Shown: piece after piece, positions 1 to 10,646 of the stretch
Layout of the letters: each line of letters opens with the position of its first letter
Position numbering within the stretch: the stretch's first letter is position 1
Source of the DNA: Viscum album
Taxonomy: Eukaryota; Streptophyta; Magnoliopsida; Santalales; Viscaceae
NCBI GenBank assembly: GCA_963277665.1
Contig: OY728163.1
Location: forward strand, 1,905,762,644-1,905,826,643
DNA: 64,000 bases
Direction: 5' to 3'
The notes under the pieces: generated by a model
What the model saw: the letters and a program-made list of their open reading frames with translations, nothing else
What the model was told of the DNA's origin: nothing
Database searches by the model: none
Position numbers and translations under genes: made by a program

Positions 1-2308
1 TATTTGGTACTTATAATTTATTTCATGATTTAATGAATGTAAAAAAAGATATAAATATAATTTATATACATTATATTTGTATTATAATAATGTATAGAAT
101 ATATATATACAAAATTAAATACATTGTTCATGGAGACGGTAAGTCTTACCCACACATGAATGCTGTTTATGTTTTTATTTTCGTATTAAAAGAAAGAAAG
201 AAAAGAAAATATATATATATATATATATATTTATATAATTATTATATTAGATTTATTATGTAATATATATAATATATAATCACTAAACCCCATCCTTAAT
301 AAATTCTATGTAGTGTATAAACGAATCATATCGCTTTGAGGGGGCGGTAGTCCACACTTCTTCAAACGAAATTATCGTATTAACACAAAATATAAAGTAA
401 AAAGATATGTATTTTAAAAAGGAATAAATAATATTAAATAAATAATAAATATAATATATTACATATATAAATATTTCATCAATCATAATTTCCAACATGA
501 GAGGCAGTAAGGAAAATTGAACAATCATCTTTTAGTGAGACAGTAGTTCACCTTACACATAAACAGTATGTTCATTACCCATTAGATGGAGGTGTGTGTA
601 AGTTTAGGTATAAAAATTATCATAAAAAATTCCTATTATATTTATGATACTGGTGTTTTTATACAATAATGTAATAAATAGAGTGTAGGGGGTGAAGAAG
701 GAAAATAAAAGAAAGGAGTTTGAGAGGAGTTACCTATTAATTGGGTAACTCCTTTTGGTTTGTGAAAAAAAGGATTCTTTGGAAGAATTTATGCCCAAAG
801 TGAGGATTCAAGGAGGAATGTATGGATTTTTGGAATTTTATTTTTTAGATATTGGCGGAACCTAAGAGGTTTTATGGGTGTGAATAAGAGGGAAAGTTGG
901 TGGCCTTTTATAAGGAAGGAGGAGTGGTACTCTTGTAAATATTTGAAGAGAGAATTCCACCCATGTTTTTCATGTTTCAAGTGGATCAAATAATGATAAA
1001 AAGTAGATATAAGAGAGGATAGGGTAAAAAAATTTCCATACAATGGATTTTGGATAAGTTTTTAAGTTGTTTTGGGTCTTAAATTTACAGTTTAGTCCTT
1101 ATTTAAACTTAATTTTACCTTAAATGATGTAATTAATTATAATTACTTTCACTAATATTTTTGATAAAAACCAATTTTTACTTATTTGAAATTATAAATT
1201 ATTATTATTCCAAATAATTAATTCATTTTTCGAAATCCCAATCTCATAAGTGGAAGAAATTAATTTAAAATTAATCCCACAGTCAGGTCGACAATGCGGG
1301 TTTTTAAAGTAAAAACATTCAAAAGTTTGCTATGTTTATATATTCAAGTTCGATATGAAATTGTTTATAATGACCTCAATTGGATTAATTGATGAAAATA
1401 TTTTCTAATTAAACTTTTAAACCAATTTAAAATATAATTTAATCTTATAAATAAATTATATAAAAAAACCGTTTAGAATTAAAATCCAGTATTTTTAACT
1501 ATTCATTAAAAAAAATGAAACCTTATAGAAAAATTACAAAAAATGATCCTAACCTAATTTTTTAATTTTTATTCTAAATATAAATTTTATTTTTACATAT
1601 TAAATATATAAAAGTTCAAAAATTGGATTTAAAATGGGTTCTCTATTAAAAGGCGTTAAAACTACCTTTATAGAAAATATTGATTTTTATGCATAAATGT
1701 AGGTTTGGTCTTATCTTATGTCTATCCAATATATTGGACGAATAAAAAAATATTTGATTGAATATATAACATATATATTAAATTAATATCACTCAAAAAT
1801 TGTATTTAATTTAATTTATTAAGGTAAAATAACTTTGTGACTATAAAAATAATAATATTACCTTTTTTATTTAATCAGTATTTATATTCATTTATAATTA
1901 ATTGGTAAACTATGAATTCATATTATATTATGTAAACGATATATTTTCATAAATTATTTAATAATATTCATAACCTCTAATTTAACATCTAGGTTATATA
2001 TTATTATATTAAATAATAATATTTTATTGATATATCATTGTTCGGTAAAAATTGGTCATGTGTGTTACACAAGCCATCATGAAAATTCATTATTGCATGT
2101 AATGCAAGCTAAAATAGCTGTTTTTTGTGGATAAAGTTAAAATTTATGTTTTGTGTTGTTCACTAATAATTTGGTTTTGTGTATAATGCATGCCAAAAAT
2201 AGTTATTTAATATAAAATAAACTATTTTTAGTGTTATGTGAAATGAAAAATATCAAAAAGGTTAAATTAATTCGAAAAAAATAATTCAAAAAATCTCAGG
2301 GTGTTACA
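1..2308 (-). mobile_element. B-family LTR, partial, minus orientation (U3 side)
   Basis: The sequence runs from the window edge to a clean LTR end, GGGTGTTACA at 2299-2308, the same terminus as both LTRs of element B (25463 and 32298). Landmarks match B in order: the TGGAGACGGTA motif at 131, degenerate copies near 341 and 532, a 'gcgggtttttaaagtaaaaa' block near 1297, then the AT-rich U3 part. Distance from first motif to terminus is about 2.2 kb here and 2.9 kb in B, so there are deletions. In minus orientation the right end is the 5' tip of the LTR. It interrupts the left LTR of element E, whose homology starts at 2309. Solo LTR or part of a longer element cannot be decided because the left end is outside. 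Confidence 0.75.
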
Positions 2309-3006
2309 CGATCAAAATAGGGAGACCAGGAGAAGAGAAATCAACCAAAAGAAGAATAATAATCTGAGATTATAGATTACCTCAAGACATCGACTAAGAA
2401 ATCAGAAGAAATATGGTGAAATCTTTGGATGAAGAGGGATTAAAAGATTGAGGGTGGCATGCATGGCTAGATAGGAGGACATGGGTGCAGGTTTAATTAT
2501 ACAGAGGGGGGTAAGTCATATTAATGTCTCTTAAGGTTAGAAGCAAAAAAAAGAAAAAATAAAAGAAAATACCAAAAATTTAAAAACTGGGAAACCCATA
2601 CAGTTTGATCATGGTTTTCCAAACCGTGCACCAACTATGCACTAGACACTTCCTAGTCTAGGAAACACCACACACAGTTACCCCTTAGAAGATGAATGGT
2701 TGAGAAAACCTTGCTCAAATTGTGCCACCTGATAGTATCCAAATGGAATATCTCATCACATGCTCATCACATGATTTAATAAACCATGAATGATTCATGC
2801 ACCACATAATAGACCCACCTAGGAATCCTTATAGGCACCACATAGTTTATCCTAACCATGCAGGATAATTGTGAAAAATCTAACAGCCTCCAAAAATCTT
2901 ATCTTTGGTCCACCAATTATCAGAGCTCAAGCACTCTCAACCCCAAGATAATATAAGACCATAAATAAATAAAATGAAAGATATTTTTTTGGGTTGGGGT
3001 GTGACA
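2309..3006 (-). mobile_element. Element E, left (3') LTR fragment
   Basis: This stretch is colinear with 35453-36153: both carry 'gattacctcaagac' followed by a decayed stretch, the 'atgaatggtt' block, 'atagaccca' and a GGGGTGTGACA-like terminus (GTGACA at 3001-3006, GTGAAA at 36148-36153). The terminus is followed at once by a polypurine tract on the minus strand, which fixes it as the 5' edge of a 3' LTR in a minus-strand element. The rest of this LTR is missing on the left, cut by the B-family LTR at 1-2308. Similarity to the partner is clearly lower than between the LTRs of A or B, so this is among the older layers. Confidence 0.75.
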
Positions 3007-3020
3007 ATTATCCTCACCAT
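3007..3020 (-). other. Polypurine tract of element E
   Basis: The minus strand reads ATGGTGAGGATAAT directly before the LTR tip at 3006. Elements C (16993-17002) and D (50147-50160) have the same block (ATGGTGGGG...) in the same place, preceded by an AAAGT-like stretch. Priming of plus-strand DNA is the known role of this site. Confidence 0.7.
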
Positions 3021-4805
3021 TAACACTTTATTCCCCCATAAAGTCACCTTGAAAAACGAGGAAAAAAACCAGGACTCAAGTCTAATCAAGACCAAATGAA
3101 ACCACAAAACCTGGTGTGACATTTTAACTCCACAAGTCACACTTTACTAACTCTACTGAAAATGAAAAGGATACTAGAGAGAAAAAAATAAGGGTATCCC
3201 CTCTATTAAGAAACTAATTAGCACTGTGGTTGAACTAAGAGGAAGGAACATGAAAAACACCCACCAACAGGACAAGGTTTGAACCACAGATACTCAAATA
3301 GGACACCTGAACAAGACAAAATTCATAATTTCACAAGATACATGCATCTCTAAATACCACTATCCAAAAACTAAAACCATTAATAAGAAGTATTAACCAT
3401 TTAATAGTTTTCATTCCACAAGTAAAAACCACAAAATTTTAGGAAAGATGCTACTAAGATCATCAAAACGCATGTTTTACATGGATATAAAACCACAAAA
3501 GTGGAAAAAATTAATGGTCACCACTATGAAATCAGAGGAAACATGTTGGATATACATCCCTAACACCTGGAGACTCCCACACCACATAAATATCTTTACT
3601 CCAGGACCTATGGCTAGAGCCCTGATGTCTTGAAGCATCTAATACCCCAAAGTTGATAAATGAAAACCTATTTTTTTGAGTCTTCATCTTCTAGAAACAT
3701 AGCTCACAGAACTCCTCTATGGCCACACTGATGAAAATCCTTTATATTATTATAGTAAGAAGGAATAGAGTGCAAAAAATGACCATACTGGAAACAAACA
3801 AGAGAGTGGTCCAATATATGAAAGGCAAGAACTAAAAAAGAAGAATTGTCTATAAATTGTTCCTCCAGTTCAGAATCCTCTTTGGATAGGGAACCATCAA
3901 AAGATTCAAAATAAAAAAAACTATCAACTACCATGAGCTACCCTGTGAGACTTTCCCAGAAAAAATAATGTGATCCTTGAATCCTGTACATAGACCCTAC
4001 ACAAAAATAATATCTTATAACTGATCACTCAACACTCAATTAGAGGAAAGGAATTCAGTTCATCGAAATGTTCAATATACACTATTTCTATTAGTTAACC
4101 CTTTTGAGCATCAATGAGCTATGGAACTTTCTTATCCCTCAATTCCTAAAGAATAAACCACTAGATGGATGTGGTATTGATGATCAACCAATACATTCTA
4201 TCTCACAATGATAATTGAACATCCCCCTCCCACTGGTCCAATCTAGGTCCTTCATATATACCCAAGGCCACTCTCACTCTCACAACATTAAGAGTTCCCA
4301 AAATCCTGAAGACACTATAAAATTTCCCATGTCACTTAACAAAATTTAACAAACTTTGATGACTATAGAAAACATGCATCAATTAAGATAAGATCACCTC
4401 CACCACTCCACTAGTAGTCTGGGAAGTGTCGATGACTGCACGAGAATCATCATAAGCATTCTGGGTCTATTTGGGAGGCATAATTTAAATAATGTATATA
4501 AAAAACCAAATAAAAAAAATCAAATATAAACTAAGAAATAATCAAAACATTAAAAAAATCCAACAACCCACTTAAAAATAAAAATGTTTAATTGTAAATT
4601 GAAAATAACTTTTCCCACTTCCAAAACCAATTCAGAACATCCTCTTGAAAATTCAACCAAAACAAAAAATTTCTCATTAAAACCAAAAATAAAATTTTAA
4701 AAGAATATCCCTTTTAATGAGAAACATTTTAATTTTCAAAATCCACTTATGAAAGACCAATTCAAAATGATGATTTTAAATAATCACCAGTGATATCCTA
4801 TAAGC
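3021..4805 (-). mobile_element. Element E interior, decayed and short
   Basis: About 1.8 kb lies between the polypurine tract and the inferred right LTR, far shorter than an autonomous gypsy interior. No reverse transcriptase or integrase motif is readable. The only suggestive coding trace is on the minus strand at 4393-4484, an ATG followed by MPPK, one stop, then TQNAYDDSRAVIDTSQ, which resembles a gag start in position and in having MPP. Another minus ORF (3704-3934) ends in FHQCGHRGVL, possibly a broken zinc knuckle. A degenerate primer-site-like string 'agtgatatcc' lies near 4789. Function cannot be assigned beyond retrotransposon interior. Confidence 0.45.
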
Positions 4806-7139
4806 TATCACATATGTGTGCATCATACTTCCACTTATATAATATACACATACATAGAAAAATTCACTTTCCACACACACACACACACATATATATATAT
4901 GCGAATGTTCATAGGAAATACCAAAGTTTATAGATACCAATTTTCCACAAATACGAAGCATTTCCAATTTTTAACTCACATCTCTTTTTATAAAACCTTT
5001 TGATATTCAAAATAATTTCCATTATATTTTTAAAACAACCCAATAATTTTCATTTTATAAATAAAACTATAGAAATTGAATACCCATTTATAACTCAACT
5101 AAAGAACTCCAAAACCAATTTACACTCACAATAATAAAAAATTATATCAAATCACCACCAACGCTAAAATAACTGAAATGGGGAACTAGTGGTCATGAAT
5201 AACCCAACCGAATGGTTTAACAAACCATGTAATGATCATTCAATAACCAGTGGAAGCATATTGAACCATGAACATAATCTTTACATGGTTATCTATTCTA
5301 TGTAATCTCACCATGTTTCACCATCTCACTTCCACTTTCATCCCCTAAAATACAAAAGCTCATCAAACTCAAAAAATGAAAAACCAAAAAATAAATAAAT
5401 ATTAACCCCAAATTGGACACCCAAGCCTATCTATCCTGATCTAATCAAGATGATAAATAGTGTTGGGAATCAAATAAAAATAAATTCATAATGATTTATC
5501 CCATAATAAAACAAATAAATAAATATTAATTGACTAATAAAAACATAAACACTCACAACCGAAGAAATAAAATTGCACATACCACCATATGACCCTATGG
5601 GTCACCACTAACAAATAAACCAATGTAACTCCACAGAGAATGATTCTGAGTTAGAATATACACCAAAATATAGAAACAAAGGTAAATATATAGGCATGAG
5701 TATTTAAACATAGTAAGCATACCCAAATAATCTATTCCATATGATTTCCCTTAAATAATTGATTCATCTATTTCCATTTTAGAATATATATATATATATA
5801 TATTAAGATAAGTATTTCACTATATTTTTAAAACATGTAACAAATTAATAATTTGAAGAACCATTTTCCTTTATATTTTAAAAATATTTTATAAATAAAT
5901 TGAATTTCCAAAAACCCCATTTTTAGAAGTGACATACAATGAAGAAACATTTTGGTGAAAAGAATAATAGTTTAAATGATTTTAAGAGAAATTTTCTGAA
6001 CACAAGGAAATTAGAATACATAAGTAACTGTCATCATGGGATGTACCTAGAAATTGAGTGAAGAGACCCTAGAAATACTCAATTTGGATCCATCTTCCAA
6101 GAATGATGCAACTCTATAGCCAATAACCAATCCATCTTCTCCGCACTATCCCCACCAGTGGCACATACCACAAGGCCTATCTTTACAAAGGGGACCTAGT
6201 CTATATAATCAAGATATAGATACCAATTATCTCTTAAATATAATAATTATTATTAAGATTCTATGGCCATAAGAAAAATTAGAGTTCAGGAAGTCATGAA
6301 TACATGACACCTATATCATGGAATCTGACATTCATTCTAATCCCACCTCCCGCACCATCCATGTAAATTCCACATAAATTGGAGAGTATCCATGGAGGTG
6401 CCCAGTCTTTCAAGAAAAAAAAGTTACCAAATGATCCCCAATACATTATGTCACAAGTTTTTTCATTTTTAAATCCACTTTAAAGATCATTGGAAAATCA
6501 AAAAAATCATTTAAACCATTTCATAACAACCATTTATAATGATAAATAATTTTTAAATTTTTAGGTCCACTCTAATAAGAGATAAATCAAGCATTAAATG
6601 TATTTAAAATTTCAAAATAAATGTTTTATAATTTATCCAAAACATATTCACCACTTATGAATACAAATTTTCTTTAGAAACTCTTTTTTAAAGTGAAATT
6701 ATTGACAATGAAACAAAAACTCATTTATAGGTCCAACCAGGAATTTTAACAAACTGATTGTGTATGAAGACTATCAAAACAATTTCACATAATTCGATTC
6801 AAGGAGTAATTTACTAAATTTCACATAAAATAAATATTATATGAATTATAAATGTCTTATTAGTATAGAAATAATGTGAAAAGTTCATGAAATCAATGAT
6901 TTTTTTAATTTACTTGCCGAGCATAAGGTACCCTACCATAAAAGTGAGATAACCATGTCAAAACACATCAGAACACAACACATCCATTGACAACCACCCC
7001 ATGTTGTGCTTCCCCACTTTCACACATATGCACCTTCACATATACCTAAGGACACTTATCCCATATATACATATTAAAATTACCATAGATGAATATGTAT
7101 AATGGGATCTATACATATATGTGTAAACTTGAATATACA
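4806..7139 (-). mobile_element. Element E right (5') LTR, first segment
   Basis: This AT-rich sequence has no ORF of substance. It is assigned to E's right LTR by geometry: it starts after the gag-like start and primer-like string, is cut at 7139 by element A (target duplication ATACA), resumes at 14667, is cut by C (AAAAT) and finishes at 35256-36153, which is homologous to E's left LTR. The assembled LTR would be about 3.5 kb. The left boundary (TATCAC at 4806) is a guess. It contains (CA)n/(TA)n near 4873-4900 and (AT)n at 5785-5802. Confidence 0.5.
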
Positions 7140-7797
7140 TGTCACGACCCGTCCTCAGGGCCCGTGCCGTGACTACCCCAAGCCCGCCTTCCATAGGACA
7201 GAGGCTGGCGACTAGCACCAAAGGTGTAAATCCCGATAACTGGGAAGGCATTGCCATTATAAAAGTAAACAAAACACCACAGAGTACAAGCAGAAGTAAA
7301 ACACTAAGTACAAAGAGAAGTACTGAAAGGTAAATGGGCCAGAATACAAACCCAAATGAAAGTACAACTACAACTGAACAAAGTACAACAGAAAAAGACA
7401 ACAGCTGGAAGAATGGAAGCGGCTCCTGGGTCCTCCTCCTCGAATCCTACCTGAAGGGTAGGTACCGATGACGCAGCTCCTGGATCGTCCACCACGGATC
7501 CTACCTGAAGGGTAGGTACAGATAGCCTCCACAACACTCTCGCCCGTCAACCTCCTCTGTGTGTCGTCTCGCTGTGAATTCCACCTCCAGATACTGAATC
7601 GTTGTGTAGTCCACCTCCGGGTACCGTCCAGTCCTTGAACACTCAGCCTCCGTCAGCACTGCCCGTCATCTGCAACCAACACAACGAGGTGCGGGCATAG
7701 CCCGTGCATGGGTGAGTATAACGATACTCAGTAGGGACCCCGAGACCCTCAATATCTCACTAAAACCAACAAGGATAACCACAAGGAAGATCTCAAC

Positions 7798-7985
7798 AGA
7801 TAACCTCTACTTAGGTATATGCCCATACATATACCTAAGTTATCAAGTAACCCATCTCAATCACGAGGAAACACAAAGATTATGAAATCAACAGATAACC
7901 ACTACCCAGGTATATGCCCATACATATACCTAAGTTATCAAGTGACCCATCTCAATCATGAGGTAAACACAAGGTCATAGACTCA
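7798..7985. repeat. Two 95-bp direct repeats with hairpin, element A 3' LTR
   Basis: Units begin AGATAACC at 7798 and 7893. Each contains an inverted repeat, 'acttaggtatatg' and its complement separated by about 6 bases in the first unit, and a less perfect pair in the second. The same pair is present in the other LTR from 11305 and 11400, so the duplication predates the insertion of this copy. Confidence 0.85.
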
Positions 7986-8465
7986 GCTCAAACCAAGATT
8001 TTTATTATCGAAACCGTAACTACTGAAGAGCCCCGTCTCTGGAGTGTACAGTGGTCCTGTCACGACTCCGAGGTACTGCTCACTAACCTAAGACTGCTGA
8101 GATACTCCTCCTGTCGAGTACCGCAAGTCAGCCACCCAAACACAGTAGTGCTTCCCATCGGGGTATGCCACCCAAACACAGTAGTACACACCCCCTAGTA
8201 GCCTGCTGAGGTACTCTCCGGACGAGTACCACGGGTCTGCACTGTCACACAGGTAGTGCTCCGTCCTCCATGGGTCTACACCCAAACAAAGTAGTGCTCC
8301 CTCCACTGGGCTAGTCGACTCACTCCAAGTCGAGTCGGTCAAGCAGTTGTCAGGTCTCAGTCGGCTACACGGTCTCCGTACTCCGCACGCTCGCCTCTGG
8401 GAGGGTCTGCTCCACGAGCTACAGGTCGATACTCCAAGTATCTCAAAGTCCCACGAAGAAGTATC

Positions 8466-9250
8466 TCAAAGGACCGCCTCGTCATAGGGGTCTCAACGCA
8501 ACAGACGACGCGTCAATCAGACGCCCGGTCTGTGAGTTATTAGCCTTTTCGTCCCACGGGCCCGGTTGGTTTCGTGAGCGAACGAACCCGGCCGTATCTC
8601 AACTGTACCCTGAACTCTCATAGGTTATACTCATAGGGACCGTTTCTCAACGTGATCACCAACGCCGCTGACGGTTCGTCAAACGAACGTCCGGTCTGAA
8701 AGATATCAGCTTTTCCGTTCCAAGGGCCCGGTTGGATTTCGGGTACAATCCAACTCGGCCACTATCCAACAACAACCAAAACAAAGGAGAATTATGCCAA
8801 AAGTTCCGTCTCATCAAGAGGAATTCAACGACACAGACGGCGCGTCAATCAGACGCCCGGTCTGTGAGTTATTGGCTTTTTCGTTCCAGGGGCCCGGTTG
8901 GTTTCGTGAGCGAACCAACCCGAACGCACTCCTACGACATCCAAACCTCTAGCAGAGTAAGCCGAAAGATCCGTCTCACTTAGAGGAATCCATCAAAGTC
9001 GACGGCGCGTCAATCGGACGTACGGAGCTCAAGATATGAGCGTTTCCGCTCCGAGAGCCCGGTTGGTTTTGGGTATGAACCAACCCGGCCGAACCCAAGT
9101 ATTCCGAAACCATGAGTGCGATATACCGAAATGATCGTCTCAATCCAAGGATCGCATCGCCGCTGACGGTATGTCGATCGGAGGTCTACAACTCAAGATA
9201 TGGGCGAAAGACTGTGAGGGTTCCAAAAACGGGGGGTCTGGGCCCGGACC
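8466..9250. repeat. Five imperfect tandem repeats of about 165 bp in element A 3' LTR
   Basis: Anchor strings related to CGGTCTGTGAGTTATT begin at 8526, 8692, 8858, 9023 and 9179, spacings 166, 166, 165 and 156. Each unit also has a GGGCCCGGTTGG-like core about 33 bases further on and a 'caaccc' downstream of it. The 3' LTR and 5' LTR share the same spacings exactly. The last unit merges into the GC-rich island. Confidence 0.85.
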
Positions 9251-9720
9251 GACCCGGCCCAACCCCCCCCCCCCCGGGGCGGCCCGAACTGGGTCGACCC
9301 GACCCGGGTTCGGGTCCGACCTGGATGGCGTGACCCGGCCCGACCTGGGTGTGACCCGGCCCGGTCGGTGGGTCGGCTCGGCCGGTTACGGCCGAGCAGA
9401 GCGGAGCGGGGCGCTGCCCCCGCGTGGGGCCGCCCGTGGCAGCGGACGCGGCAGCCAGCCGCGTCCCGCCGCCACCCTCCGGTCCCGTGTGGTCGTGGGG
9501 CCGCGCTCCTCTGCCATGGCTTCAGCCGCGGTGGCTTCTTCCGTTGGCGTGCCGGGCGCCGCCGCCACCCGCCGCTGGCGCCGCCGTGCCGGTGAGGCGC
9601 GCCGGCGTGCTGTTCCGCGGACCACCGGACGGGTTCCGGTGGTCGGAAATTCGTGCCGTCTTCTCCAATGGCCCTCCCGGGACCCGTCCTTCACTGTGAG
9701 GATCCCACAATTCCCGTGCG
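9230..9720. other. GC-rich, CpG-rich island in element A 3' LTR
   Basis: The segment is rich in CCCG, GGCC and CpG, including a C-run at 9261-9275, and stands out from the AT-rich surroundings. The 5' LTR has the counterpart at 12770-13290. Overlapping open frames on both strands follow from the low stop-codon density and are not coding evidence. Confidence 0.8.
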
Positions 9721-10042
9721 GCTTCGTTTGTCATTTTCCGGCACGGCGCGATGGCGTCGTGGCTTGTTCAACTTCATCGGCGCGGCGCGACGGCGCTGCG
9801 CTTCTTAGCCCTTCCTCATAATTTCCACACGGTGCAACGGCACCGCGCCGCCTTTCACTTGCCGCTACAAATTCAAACAACAAGGGGGGAGGAGGGTCGG
9901 CCGTGTTCGTGTGGTCCGACCTCCTCCTGTTATAATGATAGCAAGCGGCCATCTAATAGAAGTCGACGTACGACAAAGAAATAATTCACAGACAAAAACA
10001 ATAATCCTCAACATCAATCCACATGAACGAACGATCTGCGGA

Positions 10043-10345
10043 TCAACCTGGAATTGGTTGGTCCGCACTCGTCCCCACTAGCATGAAGACTCTCACCACA
10101 GCCTCCAGCCAATACTCAGCCGCCTGCGGGTCCGTCTCTCCCCGGAACCTGGGTGGCCTCTGGCACTGGAACTCGTGCAGCGCGCTCAAGTGGCGTGCAT
10201 CGCCGACTGCTGGGGCTGGTGGCATCGGTGGCCCAACATATGGTAGTACCGCTGGTGCCTCAACTGCAAGAGGGCCCTATACCGAAGCCTCATCGCTCGA
10301 CAGGCTGTCAGTACGCACATCCCTCTGGGCTCTAGCTAGTCATCC
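10043..10345 (-). pseudogene. gag: gag N-terminal fragment of element A
   Basis: The minus strand encodes a gypsy gag start: RPPRFRGETDPQAAEYWLEA followed by VVRVFMLVGTS, matching the PPxFxG..DP..AExWL...xxF pattern of the retrotransposon gag domain. An in-frame stop lies upstream (SV then TAG), so at least one nonsense change is present. After VGTS the frame reads ADQPIPG and stops, and these residues come from LTR sequence, which marks a deletion junction at about 10072-10078. The fragment is too short for a working capsid. Confidence 0.85.
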
Positions 10346-10632
10346 GTGAAAAGGCATTCTGAAAGAAACAACGTGACACGGTCAAATGATTATACCTGGT
10401 GAGCTGACCTGGTTTGAGCTGAAATTTAAAAACTTCTGGAAACACACATGAAATCAGTGTTTTCATGCACAAAGTAGGAAATTAGTTGTCAGGGTACTGG
10501 TGTATGGATACATCGGCCGGCTGCACCAACACTGGATTCCCTGAACTAAAAACCACACTCGGTACTCTTAACACTATTGCTTCATAGAAATAAAAAATAT
10601 CATAGTTATAAGTTCTACGGTAGAACCGACTC

Positions 10633-10643
10633 CTCTGATACCA
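10633..10643 (-). other. Primer binding site of element A (initiator Met tRNA)
   Basis: The minus strand reads TGGTATCAGAG, complementary to the 3' end of plant initiator Met tRNA, three bases from the LTR edge at 10647. It sets orientation and separates the 5' LTR from the interior. Confidence 0.92.
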
Positions 10644-10646
10644 ATT

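Larger units (their letters stand above)
7140..10077 (-). mobile_element. Element A 3' LTR, missing its U3 tip
   Basis: This is a near-identical copy of 10647-13577, starting TGTCACGACCCGTCC. Homology stops at 'ctcgtc' near 10077, where gag coding sequence takes over. The equivalent of 13578-14661 is absent. The many ORFs in both LTRs, including ones of about 220 codons, are in several overlapping frames, differ between copies in frame, and lie in the GC-rich part, so they are not genes. Confidence 0.9.

Noticed and set aside
4776..5003. Overlapping ORFs on both strands at 4776-5003
   Set aside because: They arise from reading through the (CA)n/(TA)n microsatellite.
7036..7550. Overlapping ORFs around 7036-7550 and 10577-11057 with hydrophobic stretches
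   Set aside because: They appear in both LTRs of A because the sequence is duplicated and have no family resemblance; one crosses the element boundary.
9171..9821. Long open frames (up to 220 codons) in the GC-rich parts at 9171-9821 and 12657-13489
   Set aside because: Several frames on both strands are open at once, the two LTR copies do not preserve the same frame or length, and the residues are only Arg/Ala/Pro/Gly from GC bias. They are LTR sequence.
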